Shown: piece after piece, positions 1 to 6,366 of the stretch
Position numbering within the stretch: position 1 is the stretch's first letter
Layout: each line of letters opens with the position of its first letter
From: Hyphomicrobiales bacterium
GTDB lineage: Bacteria > Pseudomonadota > Alphaproteobacteria > Rhizobiales > Xanthobacteraceae
Length of the DNA: 8,644 nt
Direction of reading: 5' to 3'
Assembly: GCA_003133345.1 (NCBI GenBank)
Contig: PKXB01000234.1
Location: 3,713-12,356 of the forward strand
Program-made: the position numbers and the translations under genes
The notes under the pieces: model-generated
Told to the model about the DNA's origin: nothing
Seen by the model: only the letters and a program-made list of their open reading frames with translations
Database searches by the model: none

Positions 1-507
1 CACGACCAGGCCGAGGCGGTCGTGCTCGGCGACCGCATCGGCGTGATGCGCGACGGCAAGCTGCTGCAAATGGGCACGCCGGACGAAATCTACAACCGGC
101 CGGCCGATCTGTTCGTGGCCAACTTCACCGGCGCCACCAACGAGATCGTCGGGACCTTGCTCGAGCGCAACGGCGCGTTCGGCGTGGTCGATATCGGCGG
201 CGGCAATCGCGTCGAGGCGTCGCTCGTGCACGGGATCGGGCCGGGCGAGAAGGTGCGCATCGCGTTACGGCCGGAAAATATCGCGCTCGGCGCGCATAAC
301 GGCAGCAACGCGTTTCGTGCGCGCGTGCTCGATCGCCGCTATCAGGGCACGCAGACCGTCTACGACATCGATCTCGCCGGCCACCGCCTGGAAGCGCTCG
401 AACTCGGCACCGCCGCGCGTCACGGTATCGGCGCCGACACGCAGGCCACGCTGCCGCGCGACGCGCTGTGGGCTTATCACGACCAGGGCACCGCGCGCGA
501 CCCGTAA
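1..507 (+). CDS. ABC transporter ATP-binding protein, MalK/PotA-type, C-terminal part (5' end outside window)
   Basis: The frame is open from base 1 and encodes the last 168 residues of an ABC ATPase. It begins with HDQAEA, the switch (H-loop) histidine and its usual followers, so the Walker A, signature and Walker B motifs lie upstream of the window. Next comes the typical end of the nucleotide-binding domain (DRIGVMRDGKLLQMGTPDE, then YNRP and FVANFTGA). After it lies a C-terminal beta-rich regulatory region with the RPENI motif, typical of TOBE domains in the sugar (CUT1) and polyamine/iron (PotA/FbpC) importers. The protein would power an importer from the cytoplasmic face of the membrane. 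The substrate cannot be read from this fragment. Its permeases are presumably upstream. The next gene downstream encodes a binding protein of a different transporter class, so the two need not work together. Confidence 0.9.
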   Translation, partial: HDQAEAVVLGDRIGVMRDGKLLQMGTPDEIYNRPADLFVANFTGATNEIVGTLLERNGAFGVVDIGGGNRVEASLVHGIGPGEKVRIALRPENIALGAHNGSNAFRARVLDRRYQGTQTVYDIDLAGHRLEALELGTAARHGIGADTQATLPRDALWAYHDQGTARDP

Positions 508-547
508 TCTGTACCGCATGGCGGGTAAAACGCCGCATCCATGAGGC

Positions 548-576
548 TTGCCAAAATCGGTTGAACGCCCGACAAT
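548..576 (+). promoter_or_regulatory. candidate sigma70-type promoter for the solute-binding protein gene
   Basis: TTGCCA at 548-553 matches five of six bases of the -35 consensus. GACAAT at 571-576 matches four of six of the -10 consensus, with an ideal 17-nt spacer. Transcription would begin near 583 and leave a leader of about 60 nt before the start codon at 643. The site lies in the 135-nt gap after the ATPase gene, which suggests the binding-protein gene can be transcribed on its own. This is pattern matching only; such matches also occur by chance. Confidence 0.35.
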
Positions 577-632
577 CTTTTCTTTCGCGGTGTGAAGCTT
601 GCCTTTGTAAACGCGCAAGCGCGGCGAAACTG

Positions 633-637
633 GGAGG
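633..637 (+). promoter_or_regulatory. ribosome binding site that fixes the start of the solute-binding protein
   Basis: GGAGG sits five bases before the ATG at 643. The in-frame GTG at 592 has no comparable site and would place 17 polar residues ahead of the signal peptide. The ATG at 643 is therefore preferred. Confidence 0.75.
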
Positions 638-642
638 AAACG

Positions 643-1650
643 ATGCGCCTCATGAAACTCGCACTGGCCGGCGTGTGTGCGCTCGGCTTGCTCAGTGCCG
701 GCACCGCCAACAGCGCCGAGCCGGTGAAAATCCGCATGTCGTGGGTGGCCCCGATCGCCAACTGGGGCTCGATCGTTCTCGAGAAGAAGGATCTCGCCCA
801 GCACTTGGGCAAGTCTTACACGCTCGAGTCGATCCATTACCAGGGCACGCCGCAGACGATCACGGCGATCGCCAACAACGAGCTGGAGGTCGCCAGCCTG
901 GCCTATTCCTCGCTCGCCATCGCCATCGAAAACGCCGGGCTCGACGACATCCGCGTCATTGCCGATGAATTTCAGGACGGCGTGCCCGGCTACTACAGCG
1001 GGCAGTTTTACGTGCGCAAGGACAGCGGCATCAACAAGGTCGAGGACCTCAAGGGCAAGGTGATCGGCACCAATGGCGGCGGCAGCGCCATCGACGTCGC
1101 CATCCGCGCCATGCTGCACAAACACGGCCTCGAGGAGAAGCGCGACTACACCATGCTCGAAGGCCCACTGCCGGCGATGCCGGCCATGCTGCTGGAGAAG
1201 AAGGTGGACCTCATTCCGGCGGTGCTACCGTTCTCGTTCAATCCCAAGCTCAGGGAAGAAGGCAAGGTCCTGTTTGAGCAACGCGACGTGCTGGGCGTCA
1301 CCCAGATGATCATGTTTACCGCGCGCAAGTCGTTCATCGACAAGAACCGCGCCGCCATGGTCGATTTCATGGAGGACATGCTGCGCATCGTGCACTGGTA
1401 CCTCGATCCGAAAAACCACGACGAGGTCGCCCAGATCGCCTCCAAGATCACCAAGGCGCCGCCGGAGCGGTTCGGCTGGCTGTTCAGCAAGGCCGACACC
1501 TACCGCGATCCGAACCTGATCCCGAACGTCGAGGCACTGCAGCGCAACGTCGATACCACCCAGGACCTCGGCTTCGTGAAGAAGAAGATCGACATCAAAA
1601 AGTACGTCGATTTGAGTTTGGCGCAGGAAGCGGCCAAGCGTCTCAAATAG
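643..1650 (+). CDS. ABC transporter periplasmic substrate-binding protein, NMT1/SsuA-like
   Basis: This 335-residue protein has an N-terminal signal peptide: MRLMK, a hydrophobic stretch at about 5-20, and a likely cleavage after ANSA at residue 25. The mature protein should be periplasmic. The two-lobed NMT1/THI5/SsuA-like fold is suggested by the early strand EPVKIRMSW, the YQGTPQTITAIANNELEVA region (67-85), and the hinge segment DLKGKVIGTNGGGSAID (135-151). The last of these matches the ligand-binding loop of nitrate/sulfonate/taurine-type binding proteins. The C-terminal part is rich in helices, with many Lys residues near the end. The ligand cannot be named; sulfonates, pyrimidine precursors, aromatic acids and nitrate are all bound by relatives. 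No permease or SsuB/TauB-type ATPase is beside it, and a strong terminator follows, so it looks monocistronic or the last gene of its unit. Confidence 0.85.
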   Translation: MRLMKLALAGVCALGLLSAGTANSAEPVKIRMSWVAPIANWGSIVLEKKDLAQHLGKSYTLESIHYQGTPQTITAIANNELEVASLAYSSLAIAIENAGLDDIRVIADEFQDGVPGYYSGQFYVRKDSGINKVEDLKGKVIGTNGGGSAIDVAIRAMLHKHGLEEKRDYTMLEGPLPAMPAMLLEKKVDLIPAVLPFSFNPKLREEGKVLFEQRDVLGVTQMIMFTARKSFIDKNRAAMVDFMEDMLRIVHWYLDPKNHDEVAQIASKITKAPPERFGWLFSKADTYRDPNLIPNVEALQRNVDTTQDLGFVKKKIDIKKYVDLSLAQEAAKRLK

Positions 1651-1664
1651 AAACCAAACAAGAT

Positions 1665-1703
1665 AAAGCCGCCTCGCCGGTCTATTGGCGGGGCGGCTTT
1701 TTT
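1665..1703 (+). terminator. rho-independent terminator after the solute-binding protein gene
   Basis: A 14-bp stem (1665-1678 with 1687-1700, one G-U pair) encloses the 8-nt loop GGTCTATT. The descending arm ends in a run of six T (1698-1703). It begins 14 nt after the stop codon at 1650. The next gene runs convergently and ends at 1727. The hairpin may also slow transcription from that side, but the T-rich tract there is weaker. Confidence 0.9.
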
Positions 1704-1726
1704 CGTAACCTGCGAAGCGGCGGCCC

Positions 1727-2248
1727 TCAGAGCCGCTTGATCGGAATGGCGCCCAGGAAGTCGCGCTTGCCGAGCTCCACGCCGCAATGGCGCACGATGG
1801 CGTAGGCAGCGGTGAGGTGGAAATAGAAATTCGGCAGCACGAAATGATTGAGGAAGTCGCCGCCCTTCATCTGGCCCTTGGTCGGCCCGAGCGGGAAGGT
1901 GATTTCGCGGTCGGCTGAGGCGTCGATCGCCTTGGCATCGAGCGTCTTGATATAGGTCACGGTCCTGGCGATGCGCTGCTTGAGCTGGTCGAGGCTCGTT
2001 TCGGTGTCCTCGAATTTCGGCGGCTCGGCGCCGGCCAGGCGGGCGGCGCCGTTCTTGGCCTGGTCGCAGGCGACCTGCACCTGGCGGGCGAGCGCGAACA
2101 TGTCGGGCGCCAGGCGCCAGCCGAGCAGCACCGCGGGATCGACTTTCTTCGCCGCAGCGTATGCCGCGGCCTTGTCGAGCACGCCCGACAGCGCATTTAG
2201 ACCGATCTCGAAGACCGGCAGAGAAGCCTGAGACATTGAAAACGGCAT
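1727..2248 (-). CDS. DUF1993 family protein (DinB-like fold)
   Basis: A 173-residue soluble protein with no signal peptide, recognised as DUF1993. Visible family features are the opening SMSQASLPVFEIGLNALSG, the segment VDPAVLLGWRLAPDMFALARQV (37-58), and the C-terminal block with His135, His144 and His154 ending in GKRDFLGAIP. DUF1993 proteins are predicted four-helix bundles related to the DinB/YfiT superfamily, many members of which bind a metal or a thiol cofactor through histidines. The biochemical role is unknown. The first ATG (2248) is preferred because AAGGA lies about 10 nt before it; the second Met, four codons in, has no such site. The gene is convergent with the binding-protein gene and divergent from the TonB gene, so it is probably a single-gene unit unrelated to either. 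Confidence 0.85.
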   Translation of the reverse strand: MPFSMSQASLPVFEIGLNALSGVLDKAAAYAAAKKVDPAVLLGWRLAPDMFALARQVQVACDQAKNGAARLAGAEPPKFEDTETSLDQLKQRIARTVTYIKTLDAKAIDASADREITFPLGPTKGQMKGGDFLNHFVLPNFYFHLTAAYAIVRHCGVELGKRDFLGAIPIKRL

Positions 2249-2306
2249 GGGGATAGGGTCCTTATGAGGCTAAAGGCTTGCCCGGCGGATGCCCGGGCGG
2301 CGGACC

Positions 2307-2334
2307 TTGACATGGCCTTGGCCCGCGGTTCAAC
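2307..2334 (+). promoter_or_regulatory. possible promoter for the TonB-type gene
   Basis: A perfect TTGACA occurs at 2307-2312 in the 152-nt gap between the divergent DUF1993 and TonB genes. The best -10 match at a 16-nt spacing is TTCAAC (2329-2334), only three of six bases, so the call is weak. If real, transcription would start near 2341. That would exclude the upstream ATG at 2338 and favour the start at 2401. No Fur-like or Irr-like palindrome was seen nearby. Confidence 0.25.
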
Positions 2335-2400
2335 GGGATGACGCTCTGGCACCGCAAAGCTACAGTTGCGGGCAGGCCCGACAGAGGCGGCAGTGCTGGA

Positions 2401-3213
2401 ATGAGCGAGAGTCCCAAGATGCCGGCCCTTGTGATCGCAGTGGATGAATCGGCCATAAACGCCACGCGCGACATCGTCGCGCTGCGGCGCTGGCCGGAGA
2501 CGCTTCGCTGGGGCGGCTGTCTGGCGTTGGCGCTCGGCATCCATGCGGCCGGCGCAGCGGTGCTGCTGGGCTGGGGCGAGGATCGCGATCTGGTGGCAAA
2601 CGCGCCGCTGATCATGATCGAGCTCGCAGCTTTGCCGGTCGCGCCCGACATCACGCCGACCGAAATCCCGCCCGGTCCGCAACAGACGCAAACGCAGCCG
2701 GAGCCCGAGCAACAAAAGCCGGTCGAGAAGACCGTCGAGCTACCGGTCGAGCCGCAGGCCGAACCATTAGTGACGGTCACGCCGCCCCCGAAACAGGTGG
2801 AAAAGCCGGTCGAAAAGAAACTCCGGCAAAAGCATGCCAGCGTCGCCAGCGCACCGAGCACCGCCGAAAACAAGGCCGAGCGTGCCGCAGCGCCGATGCC
2901 AGGCGCCTCCTCGCGCAATCCCGACGCGGTGCCGAACTGGAAATCACAATTGGTCGCCCGGCTCGAACGCTACAAGCAATATCCGTCGCAAGCGCAGTCG
3001 CGCGACGAGCAAGGCGTGGCGCAACTGGCCTTCAGCGTCGATCGCAGCGGCGGCGTGCACAACGCACGCATCGTGCGCAGCTCCGGTTCCAGCCTGCTCG
3101 ACCGCGAGACCTTGGCGCTGGTGGAACGCGCCGCGCCATTGCCGCCGCCGCCGCCGGAGATTTCCGGCGCGCAGATCGCGATCGTCGTGCCGATCCGTTA
3201 CAATATGCATTGA
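2401..3213 (+). CDS. TonB family energy transducer
   Basis: A 270-residue protein with classical TonB architecture. A short cytoplasmic N-terminus is followed by one membrane helix (about 36-58) containing His48, the likely counterpart of the essential membrane histidine of E. coli TonB. A long Pro/Glu/Lys/Gln-rich periplasmic spacer follows (about 80-145), then a C-terminal TonB domain (about 178-268). That domain has WKSQLVARLERYKQYPSQA, the QGVAQLAFSVDRSGGV strand region, SGSSLLDRETLALVERA and a final IVVPIRYN strand. It would span the periplasm and pass proton-motive energy from ExbB/ExbD to outer-membrane receptors for siderophores, heme or cobalamin. Neither ExbBD nor a receptor is in the window. 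An in-frame ATG at 2338 would add 21 residues but has no ribosome binding site; the site before 2401 is also weak, so the exact start is uncertain. Confidence 0.85.
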   Translation: MSESPKMPALVIAVDESAINATRDIVALRRWPETLRWGGCLALALGIHAAGAAVLLGWGEDRDLVANAPLIMIELAALPVAPDITPTEIPPGPQQTQTQPEPEQQKPVEKTVELPVEPQAEPLVTVTPPPKQVEKPVEKKLRQKHASVASAPSTAENKAERAAAPMPGASSRNPDAVPNWKSQLVARLERYKQYPSQAQSRDEQGVAQLAFSVDRSGGVHNARIVRSSGSSLLDRETLALVERAAPLPPPPPEISGAQIAIVVPIRYNMH

Positions 3214-3214
3214 C

Positions 3215-3235
3215 GCCGGCGCTTCAGCCGGCTTT
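3215..3235 (+). terminator. short hairpin between convergent tonB-type and cysG genes, possible weak terminator
   Basis: GCCGGC (3215-3220) and GCCGGC (3227-3232) form a 6-bp GC-only stem around the loop GCTTCA. TTTCT follows on the plus strand. It begins directly after the TonB stop codon. The stop codon of the convergent cysG gene (3224-3226) lies inside the loop. The T run is short, so termination strength is doubtful. Confidence 0.4.
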
Positions 3236-4678
3236 CTGATCCGCGCGCGCAACATTCTGCGCGCCGGCCTGTTCGCTGAACACGCGTCCCAGCATCACCA
3301 GCAGCGGGCCCGGCAGCGCGGCTTGCGCGAGGCGGGCCGGCAATTCGCCGATCGGGGCTGCAACCACGGCTTGGTCGGGCCGCGTGGCGCGCGCGATGGC
3401 CAACGCGGGCGTTAGCGGATCGAGGCCTTGCTCGACCGCCTTGGCGACTAGAGCCGCCAAAGTTTTCGTTGGCATGTAGATCGCCGTGGTGGTGGCTGGA
3501 TCGGCGAGGCTCTGCCAATCGAGATCCATCGGCAGCGCGCCATCCTTGGCGTGGCCGGTGACATATTGCAGCCGGCGCGCATGCTTGCGGTCGGTGAGCG
3601 GCAGGGCGAGCTTGGCGGCAGCGCCCTGCGCGGCGGTGATGCCGGGCACCACGTCGACCGCGATGTTGCCCGCCTTGCAGGCCGCCATCTCCTCGGCCGC
3701 GCGGCCGAAGATCAGCGGATCGCCGCCCTTCAAGCGCACCACGCGCTTGCCCTGCTTGGCGAGGCTCACCATCAGCGAATTGATGTCGTCTTGTTTACAG
3801 GACGGCCCGAAGCCGGTCTTGCCGACCAGCATCTTGCGCGCCTCACGGCGGGCGAAATCGAGCACGTCGCGTGACACCAGATCGTCGAACAGGATCACGT
3901 CGGCCGATTGTAGCGCGCGCACGGCGCGCAGCGTCAGCAGTTCCGGATCGCCGGGGCCGGCGCCGACCAGGGTCACCGAGCCGTTCTCGGTGGCGGCGCC
4001 CAGGCCTTTCACCTCGGCGACAAAGCGTTCGAAATCATTCTGCGTCGGTTCACTGTCGGGATTGCTGATCGCGTGCGCCGTGAACAGCTGCCAGAATTTG
4101 CGCCGGCCGGAGAACGGCAGGCCGGATGCCTTCAGCGCCGAGCGCCAGCGCGCGGCGGCGGCCCAATCGGCAAATCCCTTCGGCAGCAGCGCTTCCAGCT
4201 TGGCCCGGATCGCCTGCGCGAATACCGGCGCGGCGCCGTCGGTCGAAATGCCGATGACTAAGGGAGAACGATTGACGACGGCGCCGAAGGCGAAGTCGCA
4301 AAACGCCGGCTTGTCGATCACATTGACCGGAACTCCCCAAGTGCGCGCAGCCTCGGCGAACATCGCGGCACTTTCGTCGTCGTCGAAAGCGCCAATCGCG
4401 ACCGCCGCGCCGGCCAAGTCCTCCGCCGTCCAGGCGCGCCGGTTCACCGCGATCGCGCCGCGCTGCGGATCGCCGGCAATCTGCAACAGCTCATCGGACG
4501 GCGTTTCGGCATAGACCTCCACGCGCGCGCCGGCGGCCGACAACAGCTCCGCCTTCCAGGCCGCAGCAGGGCTGCCGCCGGCGACCACCGCACGCTTACC
4601 CTCAAGCGCCAGGAACACCGGCAGCCGCGCCAGCGGCGCCATTCGCCCGGGGCGTGTTTCGGAAGGGGTGCGTATCAT
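3224..4678 (-). CDS. cysG: siroheme synthase CysG (fused precorrin-2 dehydrogenase/ferrochelatase and uroporphyrinogen-III methyltransferase)
   Basis: A 484-residue bifunctional enzyme that makes siroheme from uroporphyrinogen III: two SAM-dependent methylations, NAD-dependent oxidation to sirohydrochlorin, then iron insertion. The N-terminal half (about 14-220) is the dehydrogenase/chelatase: RLPVFLALEGKRAVVAGGS is the Rossmann start, and Asp122 in NVIDKP matches the catalytic Asp104 of Salmonella CysG. The C-terminal half (about 234-470) is the methyltransferase, with VTLVGAGPGDPELLTLRA, DDLVS, VRLKGGDPLIFGR, VVPGITAAQG, PLTDR and YVTGHAKDG. Length is near that of enterobacterial CysG (457). 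Oddities: the NAD loop reads AGGS where Salmonella has VGGG, and Thr146 replaces the phosphoserine position Ser128. The start is uncertain. The ATG at 4678 is used here, but a GTG two codons upstream (4684) lies 8 nt from AAAAGGA, a better spacing. The frame stays open far upstream only by overlapping the CysJ-like gene. It is the last gene of the block and supplies the cofactor of the NirA-like enzyme. Confidence 0.93.
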   Translation of the reverse strand: MIRTPSETRPGRMAPLARLPVFLALEGKRAVVAGGSPAAAWKAELLSAAGARVEVYAETPSDELLQIAGDPQRGAIAVNRRAWTAEDLAGAAVAIGAFDDDESAAMFAEAARTWGVPVNVIDKPAFCDFAFGAVVNRSPLVIGISTDGAAPVFAQAIRAKLEALLPKGFADWAAAARWRSALKASGLPFSGRRKFWQLFTAHAISNPDSEPTQNDFERFVAEVKGLGAATENGSVTLVGAGPGDPELLTLRAVRALQSADVILFDDLVSRDVLDFARREARKMLVGKTGFGPSCKQDDINSLMVSLAKQGKRVVRLKGGDPLIFGRAAEEMAACKAGNIAVDVVPGITAAQGAAAKLALPLTDRKHARRLQYVTGHAKDGALPMDLDWQSLADPATTTAIYMPTKTLAALVAKAVEQGLDPLTPALAIARATRPDQAVVAAPIGELPARLAQAALPGPLLVMLGRVFSEQAGAQNVARADQKAG

Positions 4679-4692
4679 GTCCACGGCTTCGA

Positions 4693-4699
4693 TCCTTTT
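4693..4699 (-). promoter_or_regulatory. ribosome binding site for cysG, favouring a GTG start at 4684
   Basis: The minus strand reads AAAAGGA here. It is 8 nt before the GTG at 4684-4682 and 14 nt before the ATG at 4678-4676. Spacing favours GTG; codon preference favours ATG. The two choices differ by two residues. Confidence 0.45.
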
Positions 4700-4705
4700 A
4701 CGTTG

Positions 4706-4752
4706 CGCATGGTCTATTCCGAAAACCGGTACCCACTTTTCGGGACCATGCG
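4706..4752. repeat. 47-nt intergenic palindromic element between the CysJ-like gene and cysG
   Basis: The outer arms CGCATGGTC (4706-4714) and GACCATGCG (4744-4752) are perfect 9-bp inverted repeats. Inside them, after an unpaired TATT, CCGAAAA (4719-4725) pairs with TTTTCGG (4737-4743). The 11-nt centre contains GGTACC. The look (CCGAAAA, an ACCGG centre, CTTTTCGG, CATGC ends) is that of a short dispersed palindrome I recognise from Bradyrhizobium- and Rhodopseudomonas-like genomes; its copy number here cannot be checked from one window. It fills most of the roughly 70-nt gap and would form a hairpin in the shared transcript, just past the CysJ-like stop codon. Confidence 0.75.
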
Positions 4753-6366
4753 TTAGTAAACGTCTGTTTGATAGCGGTCTTGCTTCTTCATCTCGGCGAG
4801 GAAACTGGCGGCCTCGGCGGGCGTGCGCGCACCATGTTCGGCGATCACATCGACCAGCGTGCGTTCGACATCCTTCGCCATGCGGGTGGCATCGCCGCAG
4901 ATATAGACATGCGCGCCGTCGGCGAGCCACGACCACAAGTCGCGGCCGACCTCGCGCATGCGGTGCTGCACATAGGTCTTCTCCTCGGCGTCGCGCGACC
5001 AGGCGAGCGTGAGGCGGGTGAGCAGGCCGGCCGAGCGCATGGCCACCAGCTCGTCCTCGTAGAAGAAATCGTAGTTGCTGCGCTGATGGCCGAAGTACAG
5101 CCAATTGCGGCCGGGCGCCTTGGTCGCCATGCGCTCCTGCAGGAAGGCGCGGAATGGCGCCACGCCGGTGCCGGGGCCGATCATAATGATCGGCACTTTC
5201 GGATCGGCGGGCAGCGCGAAATGCTGCGCCTTCTGCACATAGACCCTGATCTTGTCGCCGGGCGAAACGCGCCCCGCCAGGAAAGTCGAGGCAACACCGA
5301 GCCGCGTGCGCTTTTCCACCTCGTAGCGCACCGCATCGACGGTGAGCGCGACGCGGCCGCGATTGCATTTGAGCGACGACGAAATCGAATAGACGCGCGG
5401 CTGCAAGGCATCGAGCGACTCGATGAAGGCTTCCGGGTCGGGCCGGATGCCGGGAAACTTTTGCAACGCCGCCAGCACGTCGAGCGTCGCCGCATCGCCG
5501 TCCGGGTCTTCGCCGGCGGCCAGCGCCTTGGCCTTCTGGCGGCGATCGCCGCCGGTGAGATAGGAAATGAGCTGGAACAACATGTCCGGCGCGGGCGACA
5601 GCGATACGCCGTCGGTGAGCGCTTCGCGCAAGGTCCGTCCGCCGATCGGAAAATCCGGCGGCGCCTCGAGCGCGCTGAGCACGGCTTCGACCAGCGTCGC
5701 ATCGTTGGCGGGATAGATGCCGAAGCTATCGCCGACCACATAGTCGAGCCCGCATTCGGCAAGGTCAAACTCAATATGCCAAGTTTCCTTTTGCGAGCCC
5801 GGCTTGTTGAGACGCCGACGCGAGAGGAAGGTTGCGTAGACCGGATTGTCGCGCGAGCGGCCGGGCGCGGACTGCGCTGCGGCCGGCGCCGGCGCGGCAT
5901 CGGCCTTCGCCGCGGGCGGCGCCTGCCCAAGTTCGGCATAGAGATTCTTCAGCATGCGGGCGGTGTCCTTGCCGCCCGGCACACACAGGTTCAGCCGCTC
6001 TTCCTTCTTCGTGAACAACGCGTCGGCGTAGTCCTTGCAGTTATAGCCGCACTGGCTGCAATCCTGCTGCGCCATCGCCGCCATCATCCGCCGCGGCAGC
6101 GGCTTGCCGTCGGCGAGCTTCATGCGGTCGGAGAGCGGCATGGCGGGGTCGTGCCAGGGCGCGCCATCGTCGGCTTCCGCGGGCGCGCCGCGATCGAGCA
6201 GGTCCGGCAACAGCTTGGCCGCCTGCTCGTTGGACAGCGGCGTCACGCTCTCTTCCAGCGAGATCATGCCGGCGAACAAACCGTTCAGCCAGGTGCGCTG
6301 TTCGGGCGTAAACGGCGCGGATTCCGGGATCAGCGATGGGATCGGCGGGCGGGGCGCGATGCTCAT
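4753..6366 (-). CDS. CysJ-like NADPH:FAD reductase with an N-terminal Fe-S domain and no flavodoxin domain (annotated by family as sulfite reductase subunit alpha)
   Basis: A 537-residue cytoplasmic flavoprotein that should carry electrons from NADPH to the adjacent siroheme reductase. Residues 19-34 (FTPEQRTWLNGLFAGM) match the helix ahead of the flavodoxin domain in CysJ. Residues 103-128 hold C103-x2-C106-x3-C110-x17-C128 followed by VPGG, closely resembling the short 4Fe-4S domain of RnfB-type proteins (Fe4S, PF04060). An Ala/Pro linker follows (about 148-170). The ferredoxin-NADP reductase part has RVYSISS (324-330) and GVAST (357-361) for FAD. For NADPH it has IGPGTGVAPFRAFLQER (396-412), YFGHQRSNYDFFYEDEL and VYICGDATRMAKDVERTL, ending in Tyr537 of RYQTDVY as in E. 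coli CysJ. No FMN-binding flavodoxin domain is present, and the protein is shorter than CysJ (599). The start overlaps the NirA stop as ATGA, with GGAGG 7 nt upstream. Electron transfer via Fe-S instead of FMN is inference. Confidence 0.93.
   Translation of the reverse strand: MSIAPRPPIPSLIPESAPFTPEQRTWLNGLFAGMISLEESVTPLSNEQAAKLLPDLLDRGAPAEADDGAPWHDPAMPLSDRMKLADGKPLPRRMMAAMAQQDCSQCGYNCKDYADALFTKKEERLNLCVPGGKDTARMLKNLYAELGQAPPAAKADAAPAPAAAQSAPGRSRDNPVYATFLSRRRLNKPGSQKETWHIEFDLAECGLDYVVGDSFGIYPANDATLVEAVLSALEAPPDFPIGGRTLREALTDGVSLSPAPDMLFQLISYLTGGDRRQKAKALAAGEDPDGDAATLDVLAALQKFPGIRPDPEAFIESLDALQPRVYSISSSLKCNRGRVALTVDAVRYEVEKRTRLGVASTFLAGRVSPGDKIRVYVQKAQHFALPADPKVPIIMIGPGTGVAPFRAFLQERMATKAPGRNWLYFGHQRSNYDFFYEDELVAMRSAGLLTRLTLAWSRDAEEKTYVQHRMREVGRDLWSWLADGAHVYICGDATRMAKDVERTLVDVIAEHGARTPAEAASFLAEMKKQDRYQTDVY

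Noticed and set aside
517..541. Weak hairpin GGCG...CGCC after the ATPase stop codon as a terminator.
   Set aside because: The stem is about four base pairs with a bulge if extended, and no T run follows.
592..642. GTG start at 592 for the binding protein.
   Set aside because: It would put 17 polar residues before a clear signal peptide. GGAGG lies 5 nt before the ATG at 643.
265..1125. A 286-codon minus-strand open frame across the ATPase end and binding-protein start.
   Set aside because: It crosses two supported genes on the other strand and shows no family motif.
643..1650. Naming a specific ligand (sulfonate, taurine, nitrate) for the binding protein, including linking it to the nitrite block.
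   Set aside because: Fold-level motifs do not define the ligand in this class. The gene is on the other strand, more than 1.5 kb from the end of the block, and behind its own terminator.
2284..2300. GC-rich palindromic stretch around GCCCGGGC in the divergent intergenic region as an operator.
   Set aside because: Short GC palindromes are expected by chance at this composition, and no known operator pattern was matched.
4679..5368. Upstream extension of the cysG reading frame to about 714 codons, which could suggest a fusion.
   Set aside because: The extra part only overlaps the CysJ-like gene in another frame and passes through the palindrome. CysG homology begins just after 4678.
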